Origin: CAIYTF01 sp963664845
GTDB lineage: Bacteria; Bacteroidota; Ignavibacteria; Ignavibacteriales; Ignavibacteriaceae
Reading direction: 5' to 3'
NCBI GenBank assembly: GCA_963664845.1
Contig: OY761615.1
Span: forward strand, 2,294,001-2,358,000
DNA length: 64,000 nt
The notes below the pieces were generated by a model. It saw only the letters and a program-made list of their open reading frames with translations, was not told the DNA's origin and did no database searches. Positions 26,840-35,872 of this stretch are shown piece by piece. Numbering within the stretch: position 1 is the stretch's first letter; each line of letters begins with the position of its first letter. Both the position numbers and the translations under genes were made by a program.

Positions 26840-27730
26840 CTATTTTGCTGCTTTGGGGATTTCTTTTTCCAATTGAATTTCAACTGATTCAATGATACCG
26901 CCTTTATTCAGAATGAACTTGGCGCGGTTATTTTTCCGATCGATTTGTGTCAAATAGCCAAGATATACCTTATCGCCTTCAGAAAGCAAGTAGGATTCGC
27001 CTTTCATATCCGACAGGAATGCGCCCTCGGGAATTATTGCCAACAACCGTGCGCCCTGAACATCGAGCAACGCATCTGCATTTGGCGGAATAGTTGTTAA
27101 TATCAGCGGATAAAACATATCATAAGTTCGCGTGGCACGCAATTCATTTTCTACTGACTCTTTGGAAGTGAAGCGGTCATTATCAGAGAAATACACTCCC
27201 ACAGTAAGCGTGTATTGCACCAAATAGACCGATCCGTTTGATTCATCCGTTGCCACGTAATTTGACAGATTGACATTGGAGATTTTTTTTAGTTCTTTGC
27301 TTTGTTCTATCGCATAAATTATCTGATAGACATCACTGTACTCACCAATGCCACTTACCTTGTATTCGTGATAAAAGAAGTTTTTGTCTGGCTTTTTCTC
27401 CAAATATTCAATGTTTAGCGTAGCGTCTTCGGACAGATACTTCGAGACTTCGTTCATAAACTCGTAAAATCGTATAGACGGCAAGTTTTTGGGAATATTA
27501 AATTTCCGTGCAGCGAGTATGGAATCGAGAATACGGGCCTGTTTTGCTTTTTCAGCAAGCTGCTGATTGAGCAGTTTGGTGTCATACTCAGTCGCTTTCA
27601 GGTTCTCCAGTTCTTTCATCTTTTTCTTGACCTTCGGTTTCTGGAAGATAAAAATGAAGGCAAAACCGAGAATGAGAATTCCCGCTATGATCCCTATTAA
27701 TACAAAAGTGTTTTTAAGTTTCCGATCCAT
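26840..27730 (-). CDS. PilO-PilP fusion-like inner-membrane protein
   Basis: A 296-residue protein: one transmembrane helix (about 9-29), a coiled coil (33-72), a PilO-like alpha/beta region (80-185, with IRFYEFMNEVSKYL and YSDVYQIIYAIEQS), and a separate beta-rich C-terminus (about 205-290). That last part, QGARLLAIIPEGAF followed by GESYLLSEGDKVYLGYLTQI, follows the pattern of the PilP HR domain that docks on the secretin. Known PilO and PilP are usually two proteins; here they appear joined. It would bridge the inner-membrane platform and PilQ. The PilO part is supported by position and topology; the PilP part by pattern only. Confidence 0.7.
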   Translation of the reverse strand: MDRKLKNTFVLIGIIAGILILGFAFIFIFQKPKVKKKMKELENLKATEYDTKLLNQQLAEKAKQARILDSILAARKFNIPKNLPSIRFYEFMNEVSKYLSEDATLNIEYLEKKPDKNFFYHEYKVSGIGEYSDVYQIIYAIEQSKELKKISNVNLSNYVATDESNGSVYLVQYTLTVGVYFSDNDRFTSKESVENELRATRTYDMFYPLILTTIPPNADALLDVQGARLLAIIPEGAFLSDMKGESYLLSEGDKVYLGYLTQIDRKNNRAKFILNKGGIIESVEIQLEKEIPKAAK

Positions 27731-27742
27731 CAGACGGCAGCG

Positions 27743-29278
27743 CTATTTCTGTAGCTTAAAGGTTAAGGCGAATCGGAAGGCTTGTCTGCCTCTTATGGGA
27801 TCATAATTAATACTTTTCAATACTGATGAGTCTATACTGGCCGTCATCTCGGTTAAAACGTTCCTGTTCAATGAATGCCCTTCAACTTTGGCATTCATTG
27901 CATCGTCTTTGGCCAGGCTCCGGATCCAATAGCTTCGCTTTGTCGAAGCGAAATCAGACATTTTGAAAAGATATTTATCCCACATTTCTGAACCAACGGC
28001 CACGGAATCAAGGATCTTCTGCGTTTGATCAAACCCGCTTATTCTGGTGGTCAGTTCGTCTATTTTTGATAGTATTTGCAGATTCTGATTTTTGAGTTCT
28101 GTCTGAAGTTCTATATCCTTATTTAATTTCTTGATATTGTTTTGATAGAGCAGAAACTGATAAGTCACCAGAAAAGCAGCAGCAAAAAGGAACGGAACCA
28201 TAATATAGCCGTGCCAGGCAAATTGGAAAAATCTCTGATCTTCTTTAACATAGCGCGGAAGAAGGTTTATGCCCGTGTACTCCTTGGCAAGTTCCTCAAA
28301 ATATTCAATGGCAACAGCAATGGGCATGGTAAAAGACGAAATTTTGGTGCGCTGCTCTTCGGTTAATCCGGTCAGGTCAATTTCATCAAATTCGATCCTG
28401 CTAACATTGGTTTCGGGAAACGTCCCATAAAAGGAGAGAATTAAATTTTCGGATACATCTTCGCCGCAAACAATAATATTATCCAAAGTGGGGATGCCGC
28501 CATTTTCCATTTCCAACAGGATCTTTGAAAAATATACATCATAGGTATGCAGGTTAGAGGTACCGATATCAAGCGTGGACCCAATATGTCTGAGCTTTCG
28601 GCCTTGCATGAAAATCAGCTTGCTGTATTCCTTACCTATATACACAACCAGCGAGTAATCATCAGGAAAGAATTTTTTCTTTTTCGCCACATAATTGACA
28701 AGCGATACTTCCGCACTTTTGATGGATACGATTTTGTAATAGCGTCTGTTATTATATTGTGCCAGTTTATTCAACATCCGGACACCCGGAATATCCTGGC
28801 GAACATATACTGTCAGGGTGCTGCCATCCGACATCTCCACTTTTCCGTAGGTATCACGGTCAATTTTTTTTTCTTTGAGATCGCCGTTCTCGGTCAATAT
28901 TTCATGCGTCATTGCACTCGCAAGAGAACCCGTGGTCTTTTTTGAAACGATATGATAGTAAACCGAGGGTTCTGTAAGAATGGGAACAAATTCGCACGAT
29001 TGCAGTTTAACACCAGCAAGCTCGCTCATGATAACCCCCTCCATTACCGAACTGGCGGAGGGACTATTATCAATAACTCCTGTCTCGAGCCCTTCAATCT
29101 GCATTCCCTGGTCTGCTTCCATGCTTTGCATGGTTGTTTCCTGCTGTTGTGACTTTGCGGATGTCCCATAAATATCAACAGAAGCAGCTTTGATCATTTT
29201 GATCTGCTTCTTTTCTTTTACAAAGACGCCATACTTCGTGTCATTTCCTTCAAAGTAAACACAAACAAGCGGTTTCAT
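27743..29278 (-). CDS. PilM-PilN fusion-like protein (GspL-like architecture)
   Basis: A 511-residue protein. Residues 1-330 are cytosolic with an actin-like pattern (DDYSLVVYIGKEYSKLIFM, TLDNIIVCGEDVSENLIL, FTMPIAVAIEYFEEL), as in PilM, though ATP-site residues look degenerate. GINLLPRYVKE at 336-346 is the NLLP motif of PilN, here placed directly before a transmembrane helix (357-377). A coiled coil and a ferredoxin-like periplasmic domain follow. In type IV pilus systems PilM grips the N-terminal NLLP peptide of PilN; fusing the two makes that contact permanent, as in GspL of type II secretion. It adjoins the PilT gene without a gap. Confidence 0.75.
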   Translation of the reverse strand: MKPLVCVYFEGNDTKYGVFVKEKKQIKMIKAASVDIYGTSAKSQQQETTMQSMEADQGMQIEGLETGVIDNSPSASSVMEGVIMSELAGVKLQSCEFVPILTEPSVYYHIVSKKTTGSLASAMTHEILTENGDLKEKKIDRDTYGKVEMSDGSTLTVYVRQDIPGVRMLNKLAQYNNRRYYKIVSIKSAEVSLVNYVAKKKKFFPDDYSLVVYIGKEYSKLIFMQGRKLRHIGSTLDIGTSNLHTYDVYFSKILLEMENGGIPTLDNIIVCGEDVSENLILSFYGTFPETNVSRIEFDEIDLTGLTEEQRTKISSFTMPIAVAIEYFEELAKEYTGINLLPRYVKEDQRFFQFAWHGYIMVPFLFAAAFLVTYQFLLYQNNIKKLNKDIELQTELKNQNLQILSKIDELTTRISGFDQTQKILDSVAVGSEMWDKYLFKMSDFASTKRSYWIRSLAKDDAMNAKVEGHSLNRNVLTEMTASIDSSVLKSINYDPIRGRQAFRFALTFKLQK

Positions 29279-30508
29279 TTATACAGCCGTCAAAAGTTGT
29301 TGCATTCTTGTTTTGTTATTTGAGTATGCCATTGCAGTATCGAGGGATATCCGCTTCATCTGATAAAGTCTCTTCAAATCCTGCTCCATGGTGATCATAC
29401 CCTGTTGAAATCCCTGATTGATCATCATATAAATTTCACTGGTGTTATTGTTTTTAATAGCAGCCTTCACACTTGGTGTAACGATCAGGACTTCCTTTGC
29501 CAGACAAATCCTACCGTTAACCGTTGGAACTAATTTCTGTGAGATAACCGTAGTCAAAACATCGGCAAGCCTGTTCCGCACACGGTCCTGCTCCGATGAA
29601 TGTACTTCAGCGATAATCCTGTCAATCGATTCAACAGCTGACGAAGTATGTAGCGTCGAAAACACTTTGTGACCGGTATCAGTGATCTCTAGCGAGGCCA
29701 TAATGGTATCCGGATCGCGCATTTCGCCAATAACGATGATATCCGGATCCTGTCGAAGTGCCTGAACTACACCGTCTTTGAATGAGAGAACGTCTCTTCC
29801 CACTTCACGATGTTTGATAATGGAAATATTGGACTTATGTACAAACTCCAGCGGGGATGCAATAATAACTATCTGCGCAGGATCAATTTTATTGTGCATG
29901 TCAATAATTGCATCCAAGGTGCTTGATTTACCTGAACCAGTAATTCCGGTTATAAGCGTCAAACCGAATTTAACGTAGGTATGGCTCAGCGTTTTAAGAA
30001 CATGCGGATGGAACTCGAACGATTCTATATTACGAAGCGTCGAAGAAATAGCACGCATATTCAGCGCAATATTATCAAGGTCAAAATAGACAGTGGCGCG
30101 GAAACGCTGCTGCTGTCCTTTACGCTCATGAAGGAACGTATAACTGAAATCGAGGCTCCGGGTAACTGTCAGATACCGTCGCTGATTTTCGTTCAGCAAG
30201 TTGATAACCAAAACGGCTGCTTCATCCAACGTAAATTGAGGCAAATCTTTAATACGTTCCTTTTTTCCGAACAGGCGCATCCAGATGTAGCCATCGCTCG
30301 CGTATCCGCCAATCTCTATATCGGAAGATTCACGTTCAATCATGTTGGTCAGGATACGATTGGTAAGTTGTAAAAAGAGTCCCCGGTCTTCTGGGGTGAA
30401 GGCAGAGAATTTTTCTATTAAAAAATTAACTTTATCCTGTCCAAACACAGTTGGAGGTATAATTGACGTTAATTTCGATTTAATAATTCTTTTTACTTCT
30501 TCAATCAT
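29279..30508 (-). CDS. pilT: Type IV pilus retraction ATPase PilT-like
   Basis: A 409-residue secretion ATPase. Seen: Walker A GITGSGKSS at 188-196, the Asp box and Walker B QDPDIIVIGEMRDPDTI, the His box TGHKVFSTLHTSSAV, and a C-terminal region AIKNNNTSEIYMMI followed by GMITMEQDLKRLY. The last part corresponds to the AIRNLIRE/retraction-type tail of PilT. PilT hexamers drive pilus disassembly and twitching. It is somewhat longer than typical PilT at the N-terminus. Presence of both PilB- and PilT-type ATPases argues for a type IV pilus rather than a type II secretion system. Confidence 0.88.
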   Translation of the reverse strand: MIEEVKRIIKSKLTSIIPPTVFGQDKVNFLIEKFSAFTPEDRGLFLQLTNRILTNMIERESSDIEIGGYASDGYIWMRLFGKKERIKDLPQFTLDEAAVLVINLLNENQRRYLTVTRSLDFSYTFLHERKGQQQRFRATVYFDLDNIALNMRAISSTLRNIESFEFHPHVLKTLSHTYVKFGLTLITGITGSGKSSTLDAIIDMHNKIDPAQIVIIASPLEFVHKSNISIIKHREVGRDVLSFKDGVVQALRQDPDIIVIGEMRDPDTIMASLEITDTGHKVFSTLHTSSAVESIDRIIAEVHSSEQDRVRNRLADVLTTVISQKLVPTVNGRICLAKEVLIVTPSVKAAIKNNNTSEIYMMINQGFQQGMITMEQDLKRLYQMKRISLDTAMAYSNNKTRMQQLLTAV

Positions 30509-30517
30509 CTTGACCTG

Positions 30518-32311
30518 TTATTCTTCCATAGTCCCAGCAATAACTTCTTCAAACGAAGTCATTCCGTTTTTCACCTTGTCAAAACCGCTTTCACGAAGGT
30601 TTAATGAGCCATCCTTCTTCGCCTGCATACGGATCTTCTCTTCATCAACATCATCACCAGAGCGGACAATAATCTGCCGCAGTTCGCGCGTAAAATACAG
30701 CGCTTCGTGAATAGCCAGACGTCCTTTATAACCGGAACCGCCACATTTTTCACAACCGACAGCTTCATAGATATCGTAGTTTTTCCACTCATCATAATCT
30801 AGGCCATAAGGCTTCAACATTTCGGGAGTAAGGTTGGTTGTTTTCTTTTTGCAGTTGGCGCACAGCCTTCGGATAAGTCGCTGGGCCACAATAATGTTGA
30901 TCGCGTAGGCAATAAGAAAAGGCTCAATACCCATTTTGTAGAGACGGGCAACTGCGCTTGGGGCATCGTTGGTATGAAGCGTTGAAAAGGTCAGGTGACC
31001 CGTGTTTGCCAGCTTAATAGCAACTTCGGCAGTTTCTTTATCACGCATTTCTCCCACCAGAACCACATCGGGATCGTGACGCAAAATAGCACGGATAGCC
31101 TGCTCAAAATTCATTTTATTGCCAATCTTCAATTGGCGTGCACCCTCAATAACATATTCGACCGGGTCTTCAACAGTGAGAACATTAACAGTTGGATCGA
31201 TAACCTGATATAAAGCTGCAATTAGTGTAGTACTTTTTCCGCTTCCCGTTGGGCCGGTAAGAATAACCATACCTTGAGGTGAGTTAATGGATTTCTCGAA
31301 CGATTCCTTGGCATAACCAATTAACCCCAGTTTACTGAGATCCCTGATAACCTTACGATCATCAAGAATACGAATTACGATACTTTCGAACTTGTTTTTT
31401 AGTTCAATGCCAACCATTGGGAGAATGGACACACGAAAGCGTATAATCTGTCCGTCAATTTCGCGCTGAATAAAACCGTCCTGTGCCCGCTCACGCTCAA
31501 AACGATCGAGCCCACGGGCCCTATCCTTCACCACCGCAATAACGGCTTCAGGCGATGTGTTATCCTGCGAGTGCCAAAGATGCAACAAACCGTCGGTTCT
31601 AAACATGATATCGGTTCGTTTATGCGAGCGCGGCACAAAGTGAATATCGCTGACCCCACGGCGCGTTCCCTCAACCAGGGCAGCCTCAACCAGATTTACC
31701 AGCGCGCTCTTGTTGATCTCAGAATCGAGTTCAGCCTCATCGAGTGATTTATCTTCGGAGTCGTCAGTTGAAATCTCAGATGGAATTTCTTCCAACATTT
31801 TGAGGAATTCATTTTCGGGAGGGAACAATTTTTCAATTATGCGGTCATAATCGCGTTTTTTAATGTAAATGACTTCATATTTTTTGGCATTCAGCCCAAA
31901 CGCGATTTTGGGAATATTTTTTTCTGTTGGGTCGGTGGCAGCAACCAGAAGTTTGTCTTTTTGGCGTTCGTCGAATTTATACGGGAGAACGCCGCTGCTT
32001 CGCATCAATGTCTTCAGCGAATCACCGGCATTGCTCATCATCTTCTTCATGTTCTCGCTCAAATCATGCGGCAGCTCATTCGGGTTGAGATCAAATTCCC
32101 TGAACGCATAGAGCAAAGCCACTTCAGTAAAAATCTTGTCGTGGTCGAAACCGAAGTCTTGAACTAAAATTTGAGCAAGATTTCGTTTTAGTTTATTCTT
32201 GTCATTATTCTTTGCGTCAAGGGCTTTTTCGAGAACGTCGCTGTCGATAACACCCTTTCGGAGGAGCATATAGCCAATTTTATCGGTAAATTCAAGTGCG
32301 CTGTCCAGCAT
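30518..32311 (-). CDS. pilB: Type IV pilus extension ATPase PilB-like (GspE family)
   Basis: A 597-residue protein: an N-terminal MshEN-type region (about 1-160), an acidic linker (170-200), and the ATPase core with GPTGSGKST at 353-361, DPDVVLVGEMRD and TGHLTFSTLHTNDAPSAV. A tetracysteine zinc site is complete: CANC then GCEKCGGSGYKGR. It powers pilus assembly at the inner-membrane platform. Its start codon overlaps the PilC stop by one base and PilT follows after nine bases, so the three motor genes are one unit. Confidence 0.92.
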   Translation of the reverse strand: MLDSALEFTDKIGYMLLRKGVIDSDVLEKALDAKNNDKNKLKRNLAQILVQDFGFDHDKIFTEVALLYAFREFDLNPNELPHDLSENMKKMMSNAGDSLKTLMRSSGVLPYKFDERQKDKLLVAATDPTEKNIPKIAFGLNAKKYEVIYIKKRDYDRIIEKLFPPENEFLKMLEEIPSEISTDDSEDKSLDEAELDSEINKSALVNLVEAALVEGTRRGVSDIHFVPRSHKRTDIMFRTDGLLHLWHSQDNTSPEAVIAVVKDRARGLDRFERERAQDGFIQREIDGQIIRFRVSILPMVGIELKNKFESIVIRILDDRKVIRDLSKLGLIGYAKESFEKSINSPQGMVILTGPTGSGKSTTLIAALYQVIDPTVNVLTVEDPVEYVIEGARQLKIGNKMNFEQAIRAILRHDPDVVLVGEMRDKETAEVAIKLANTGHLTFSTLHTNDAPSAVARLYKMGIEPFLIAYAINIIVAQRLIRRLCANCKKKTTNLTPEMLKPYGLDYDEWKNYDIYEAVGCEKCGGSGYKGRLAIHEALYFTRELRQIIVRSGDDVDEEKIRMQAKKDGSLNLRESGFDKVKNGMTSFEEVIAGTMEE

Positions 32312-33687
32312 TACATCATTCTCCCAATTGCATGATTAATGATCATGGAGGCTCCTGGAGTTTTGGGCTTCACAGTGGCGGTTTCCGCAGAGATGACCGT
32401 CAATCCAATCATAACTACCATGATAAACATTGAAATAAATACCTGGATCAATTCGATAATATTATTTAGTTTATGAACGGTTTCGCTTTCATAATAGTTC
32501 GCGAGCTGCGCTGCGGTATTTTTAATAGTACCGGTTTCTTCGCCGGAGTGAAAACGGGAAAGAGCCGTTTCGGTAAAAACACCAGTCTCCCGGAATGCAT
32601 CGGTTATTCCTGTACCTTTTTTAATCATAAGCGGAATTGCCACATTTTTTATTTTGGATTCAAAATAGGCATTGTCCGTTGCTTCAGCCGCAATTCTTAT
32701 TGGTTCAATACTTTCTGCAGAACCACTATACAATGTATAAAAAACACGGCAAAAAACTTCAATTAAAGTTTTATGGATAAGGCTACCTATAACCGGCATG
32801 CGCATCATCGCCCGGTCTTTAATGAACTTTCCCCTTGGGGTAGCAAAGTATCTGTTGGCGCCAATCACCGGGCCAACCGTGACTGCGAGGATAATAAGAA
32901 TATTCGATTTGAGAAAATTACTGATCTTAAGAACACCCGCAGTCATAGGCGGCAAATCAATATGAAAACGGATAAACAATTCAGCGGTTTGCGGGAAGAT
33001 GTATCCCACATAGTAAAGCACCGCGAGAAAGAGAATAAATACCGTCACAAAGGGACTAATGAGCGCACTCCGCAAGCTTTTTCTGAACTGTTCCTGCCGT
33101 TCAAGAAACTTGGCTGTAGCCTTGTATATTTCTGTCATATTACCGCTCTTGGAGGCCAGCCCAAGCATATAAGCTGTAAATTTGCCAAACACGGATTGAT
33201 AACGGAGAAAAACCGTTTGACTGTCCGTGCCTTTTTTTAATTCATTGTTTATATCGCGGAGTGTTTCTTTCAGAGTTTTATTCTGCGTATCGTTGATAAG
33301 CAGGTTCATTATTTCGCCATAGGACAACTTCTGGTCCATCAATTCAGCGCTAATCTTAACAAAACTAACAATTTCACTCGGCGGAGGTGTAGAAGTATAA
33401 TCAAAAAACTTTTTATTTACGGAAATATGGTCATACCCGAGACGGGATAAGGCGTCGTTAACCTCGACCTTACTGAAGGCTTTCTGCTCCCCGCGTATAG
33501 GTTTTTCTTTACCTTTACGGGCATTATAGAGCCAGGTAACCTTTTTCTCTATTTTTTTGACCGTAAGACGGTTTCGTTCAGCAAGCGTAGCAATCTTTTT
33601 TTTAGCTTCTCCAAGGTTATCAGCGGTAATCTGACCACTTATAATCTTTCCGTTAGGATTTTCCGCTTCAAATTTGCATTCGACCAT
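32311..33687 (-). CDS. pilC: Inner-membrane platform protein PilC (GspF family)
   Basis: A 458-residue GspF-family protein. An N-terminal cytosolic extension of about 120 residues (an IKKIEKKVTW-type alpha/beta segment as in PilC/GspF N-terminal regions) precedes two T2SSF repeats, each with a helix hairpin: ISAELMDQKLSYGEIMNLLI and later VFCRVFYTLYSGSAESIEPI, the family's LS.LL.aG motif in variant form. Three membrane helices are clear (about 210-230, 255-280, 415-440). It anchors the ATPases. It is the first gene of the operon; the divergent SDR gene shares the 247-base region in front of it. Confidence 0.9.
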   Translation of the reverse strand: MVECKFEAENPNGKIISGQITADNLGEAKKKIATLAERNRLTVKKIEKKVTWLYNARKGKEKPIRGEQKAFSKVEVNDALSRLGYDHISVNKKFFDYTSTPPPSEIVSFVKISAELMDQKLSYGEIMNLLINDTQNKTLKETLRDINNELKKGTDSQTVFLRYQSVFGKFTAYMLGLASKSGNMTEIYKATAKFLERQEQFRKSLRSALISPFVTVFILFLAVLYYVGYIFPQTAELFIRFHIDLPPMTAGVLKISNFLKSNILIILAVTVGPVIGANRYFATPRGKFIKDRAMMRMPVIGSLIHKTLIEVFCRVFYTLYSGSAESIEPIRIAAEATDNAYFESKIKNVAIPLMIKKGTGITDAFRETGVFTETALSRFHSGEETGTIKNTAAQLANYYESETVHKLNNIIELIQVFISMFIMVVMIGLTVISAETATVKPKTPGASMIINHAIGRMM

Positions 33688-33934
33688 GTTCTGCTAAATA
33701 TAATTGTTTTATTTTGAGAATATAAGAAATTAATTGTAAAAATACGGATTTTTTAACGATTTCAAGCCCTTTATTAGCTCCGGTAAAAGTTAAAAGCTAC
33801 TTGAGGAACCTTTCGCCAAGCATTGTGATTATATAGGTATAATTCCTGATTTTCTTATCTTTCTTTTCCGGTTATTCAGCGTTCGCTTAAAAAAACTGAC
33901 CATTAAATAAACAATAATTTTCGGGAGCTCTTTC

Positions 33935-34855
33935 ATGCAAACAATTCTTGGTTCGAACGGTGTCATTGGGACAAATTTGGCCAAAGCACTAATGCAATAT
34001 GATAAAGACATCAGACTCGTAAGCAGAAACCCAAAAAAAATTATTGAAACCGACAACATACTTTCAGCAGATCTCCTCGATGCGAGCCAAACACTAAAAG
34101 CTGTAGAAGGGTCCTCGGTTGTTTACCTCACCGCCGGTCTTCAATATGATGTAAAAGTCTGGCAGGAGAGCTGGCCCCGGATCATGAGAAATGTAATTGA
34201 TGCCTGCAAACGGGAAAACGCAAAACTTGTTTTCTTCGACAATGTATATGCACTTGGCAAAGTTACCGGGATAATGACAGAAGAAACCCCAATGAATCCC
34301 TGCAGCCAAAAAGGTGAAATACGGGCAAGAATTGGCAGAATAATCCTTGATGAGATACAAGCAGGGAACATAAAGGGACTTATTGCACGGGCAGCGGACT
34401 TTTACGGACCGGCGACACCCGCAAGCTTTGTCACCATGCTTGTTTTTGAGCGAATGAAAAAACGACAAAAGGCACAATGGCTGGTGGATGCGAAGGTAAA
34501 ACACTCCCTCACCTGGACTCCGGATGCCGGCAAGGCTACCGCAATTCTGGGAAATACTGAAACAGCATTTAACCAAATATGGAACCTTCCTACACACCGT
34601 AACCCACCGACGGGTGAACAGTTCATTTCGCTGGCAGCCAAAGAATTCGGTGTTTCAGACAAATATATGGTTTTTTCTAAGCTTATGATACGCCTTGGAG
34701 GTCTTTTTGATAAACTGATAAAAGAGTCTTTCGAAATGCTCTATCAGTATGATTCGGATTATATTTTCGACAGCACCAAATTTGAAAAAACTTTTGATTA
34801 TTCCCCGATCTCCTATGAGCACGGAATTAAGGTTATTGCAGGAGGGATGAAATGA
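33935..34855 (+). CDS. NAD(P)-binding epimerase-like protein (atypical SDR)
   Basis: A 306-residue protein starting at ATG 33935 with GGGAG upstream. Seen: ILGSNGVIGTNLAKAL as a shortened nucleotide fingerprint, VYLTAGLQYDVKVWQESWPRIMRNVIDAC, and LVFFDNVYALGK. This resembles NAD-dependent epimerase/NmrA-type atypical SDRs. The usual Y-x-x-x-K is not obvious, so a reductase acting on small metabolites or a redox sensor are both possible. It is divergent from the pilus operon and ends in an overlap with a possible small frame. Confidence 0.75.
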   Translation: MQTILGSNGVIGTNLAKALMQYDKDIRLVSRNPKKIIETDNILSADLLDASQTLKAVEGSSVVYLTAGLQYDVKVWQESWPRIMRNVIDACKRENAKLVFFDNVYALGKVTGIMTEETPMNPCSQKGEIRARIGRIILDEIQAGNIKGLIARAADFYGPATPASFVTMLVFERMKKRQKAQWLVDAKVKHSLTWTPDAGKATAILGNTETAFNQIWNLPTHRNPPTGEQFISLAAKEFGVSDKYMVFSKLMIRLGGLFDKLIKESFEMLYQYDSDYIFDSTKFEKTFDYSPISYEHGIKVIAGGMK

Positions 34856-34953
34856 AACCGTCTCCGGAAGCTTTACGATCCGGCCAACTATGCACGGAGA
34901 AATGTATGGTAGAATTTTACTATGATCACTTGAATGGGTCAGTTGACAGATAG
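34852..34953 (+). CDS. Possible 33-residue small ORF coupled to the SDR gene
   Basis: ATG 34852 overlaps the SDR stop in an ATGA and is preceded by GGAGGGATGAA, a good ribosome site. The frame encodes MKPSPEALRSGQ and ends at TAG 34953. No family is recognised; it may be a real small protein or chance. Confidence 0.25.
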   Translation: MKPSPEALRSGQLCTEKCMVEFYYDHLNGSVDR

Positions 34954-35131
34954 TTTTTTAGTGACTGGCGAATATGTACGGTTTACAGTCAGTCAATTGC
35001 AGCGATTTTTCGAAATACCTGATTATATGATTTTTTGATGGCGGAATTCCCACATCCAAGCGATTGTGCTGCACATCATTGAGACCTACGCGATTACACG
35101 ATTACAGGTAAACCATAAACCAGAAGAACAA

Positions 35132-35701
35132 ATGACAAACAAAAAGAGAATCGCGGCCCTTTGCGGGAGCACAAAAAAAGCTTCTCTGAATATGAGCCTG
35201 ATAAACGCCATTTCAGATTTGGCGAATGCGGATTTCATTCTATCCATTTGCACCGACATTGCACAAATTCCGCATTTTAATCCGGATTTGGACTCCGACA
35301 CTCCTCCAGAAGAAGTCACAAATTTTCGTAACCAGCTTCGGGCCGTTGATGGAGTTTTGATATGCACACCAGAATACGCCATGGGAGTTCCGGGATCGTT
35401 GAAAAATGCGATTGACTGGACCGTATCATCCTGCGAGTTTTATCATAAACCGGTAGCCCTAATTACTGCATCTTCTCAGGGATTTAAAGGACACCAATCA
35501 TTGTTGGAAACACTCAACATAATCGAAGCCACCGTCCCTGAAGACACCCAATTGATCATTTCGTATGTAAAAACGAAGGTGGGTAGTGACAATACCATAA
35601 AAGACCCAGAAACACAAAATGCAGTTATGAAGGTTATGAATGCGTTAAGTCGCAAAATTGAAGAGCACCAAACCGAAAGCAATAATCTGCCCTTCTCGTA
35701 A
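35132..35701 (+). CDS. NADPH-dependent FMN reductase / NAD(P)H quinone reductase family protein
   Basis: A 189-residue flavodoxin-like protein, taken from ATG 35132 (an upstream extension to 35066 is not conserved). Seen: RIAALCGSTKKASLNMSL, the FMN-phosphate loop GSxR/KxxSxN; then GVLICTPEYAMGVPGSLKNAIDW, the PEY..G.pg.lKNaiDW signature. Family members (ChrR, ArsH, SsuE types) reduce FMN, quinones or metals. No partner gene is obvious. The tail KVGSDNTIKDPETQNAV matches the usual C-terminal helix start. Confidence 0.88.
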   Translation: MTNKKRIAALCGSTKKASLNMSLINAISDLANADFILSICTDIAQIPHFNPDLDSDTPPEEVTNFRNQLRAVDGVLICTPEYAMGVPGSLKNAIDWTVSSCEFYHKPVALITASSQGFKGHQSLLETLNIIEATVPEDTQLIISYVKTKVGSDNTIKDPETQNAVMKVMNALSRKIEEHQTESNNLPFS

Positions 35702-35872
35702 CTGCGGATTTGCGGTAATGGCATGCTGAAAACCTGATTTTTACAATAGCTCAGTGGCTATGTGGCCTATTAGATCCCTCCTTGAATTTCCTCCTGTTTA
35801 CCCCTAACATTTTAATTATTATTTCATTATGTTACCACGTAAAATGAATAACGAATCACAGAAAGTATCGCC

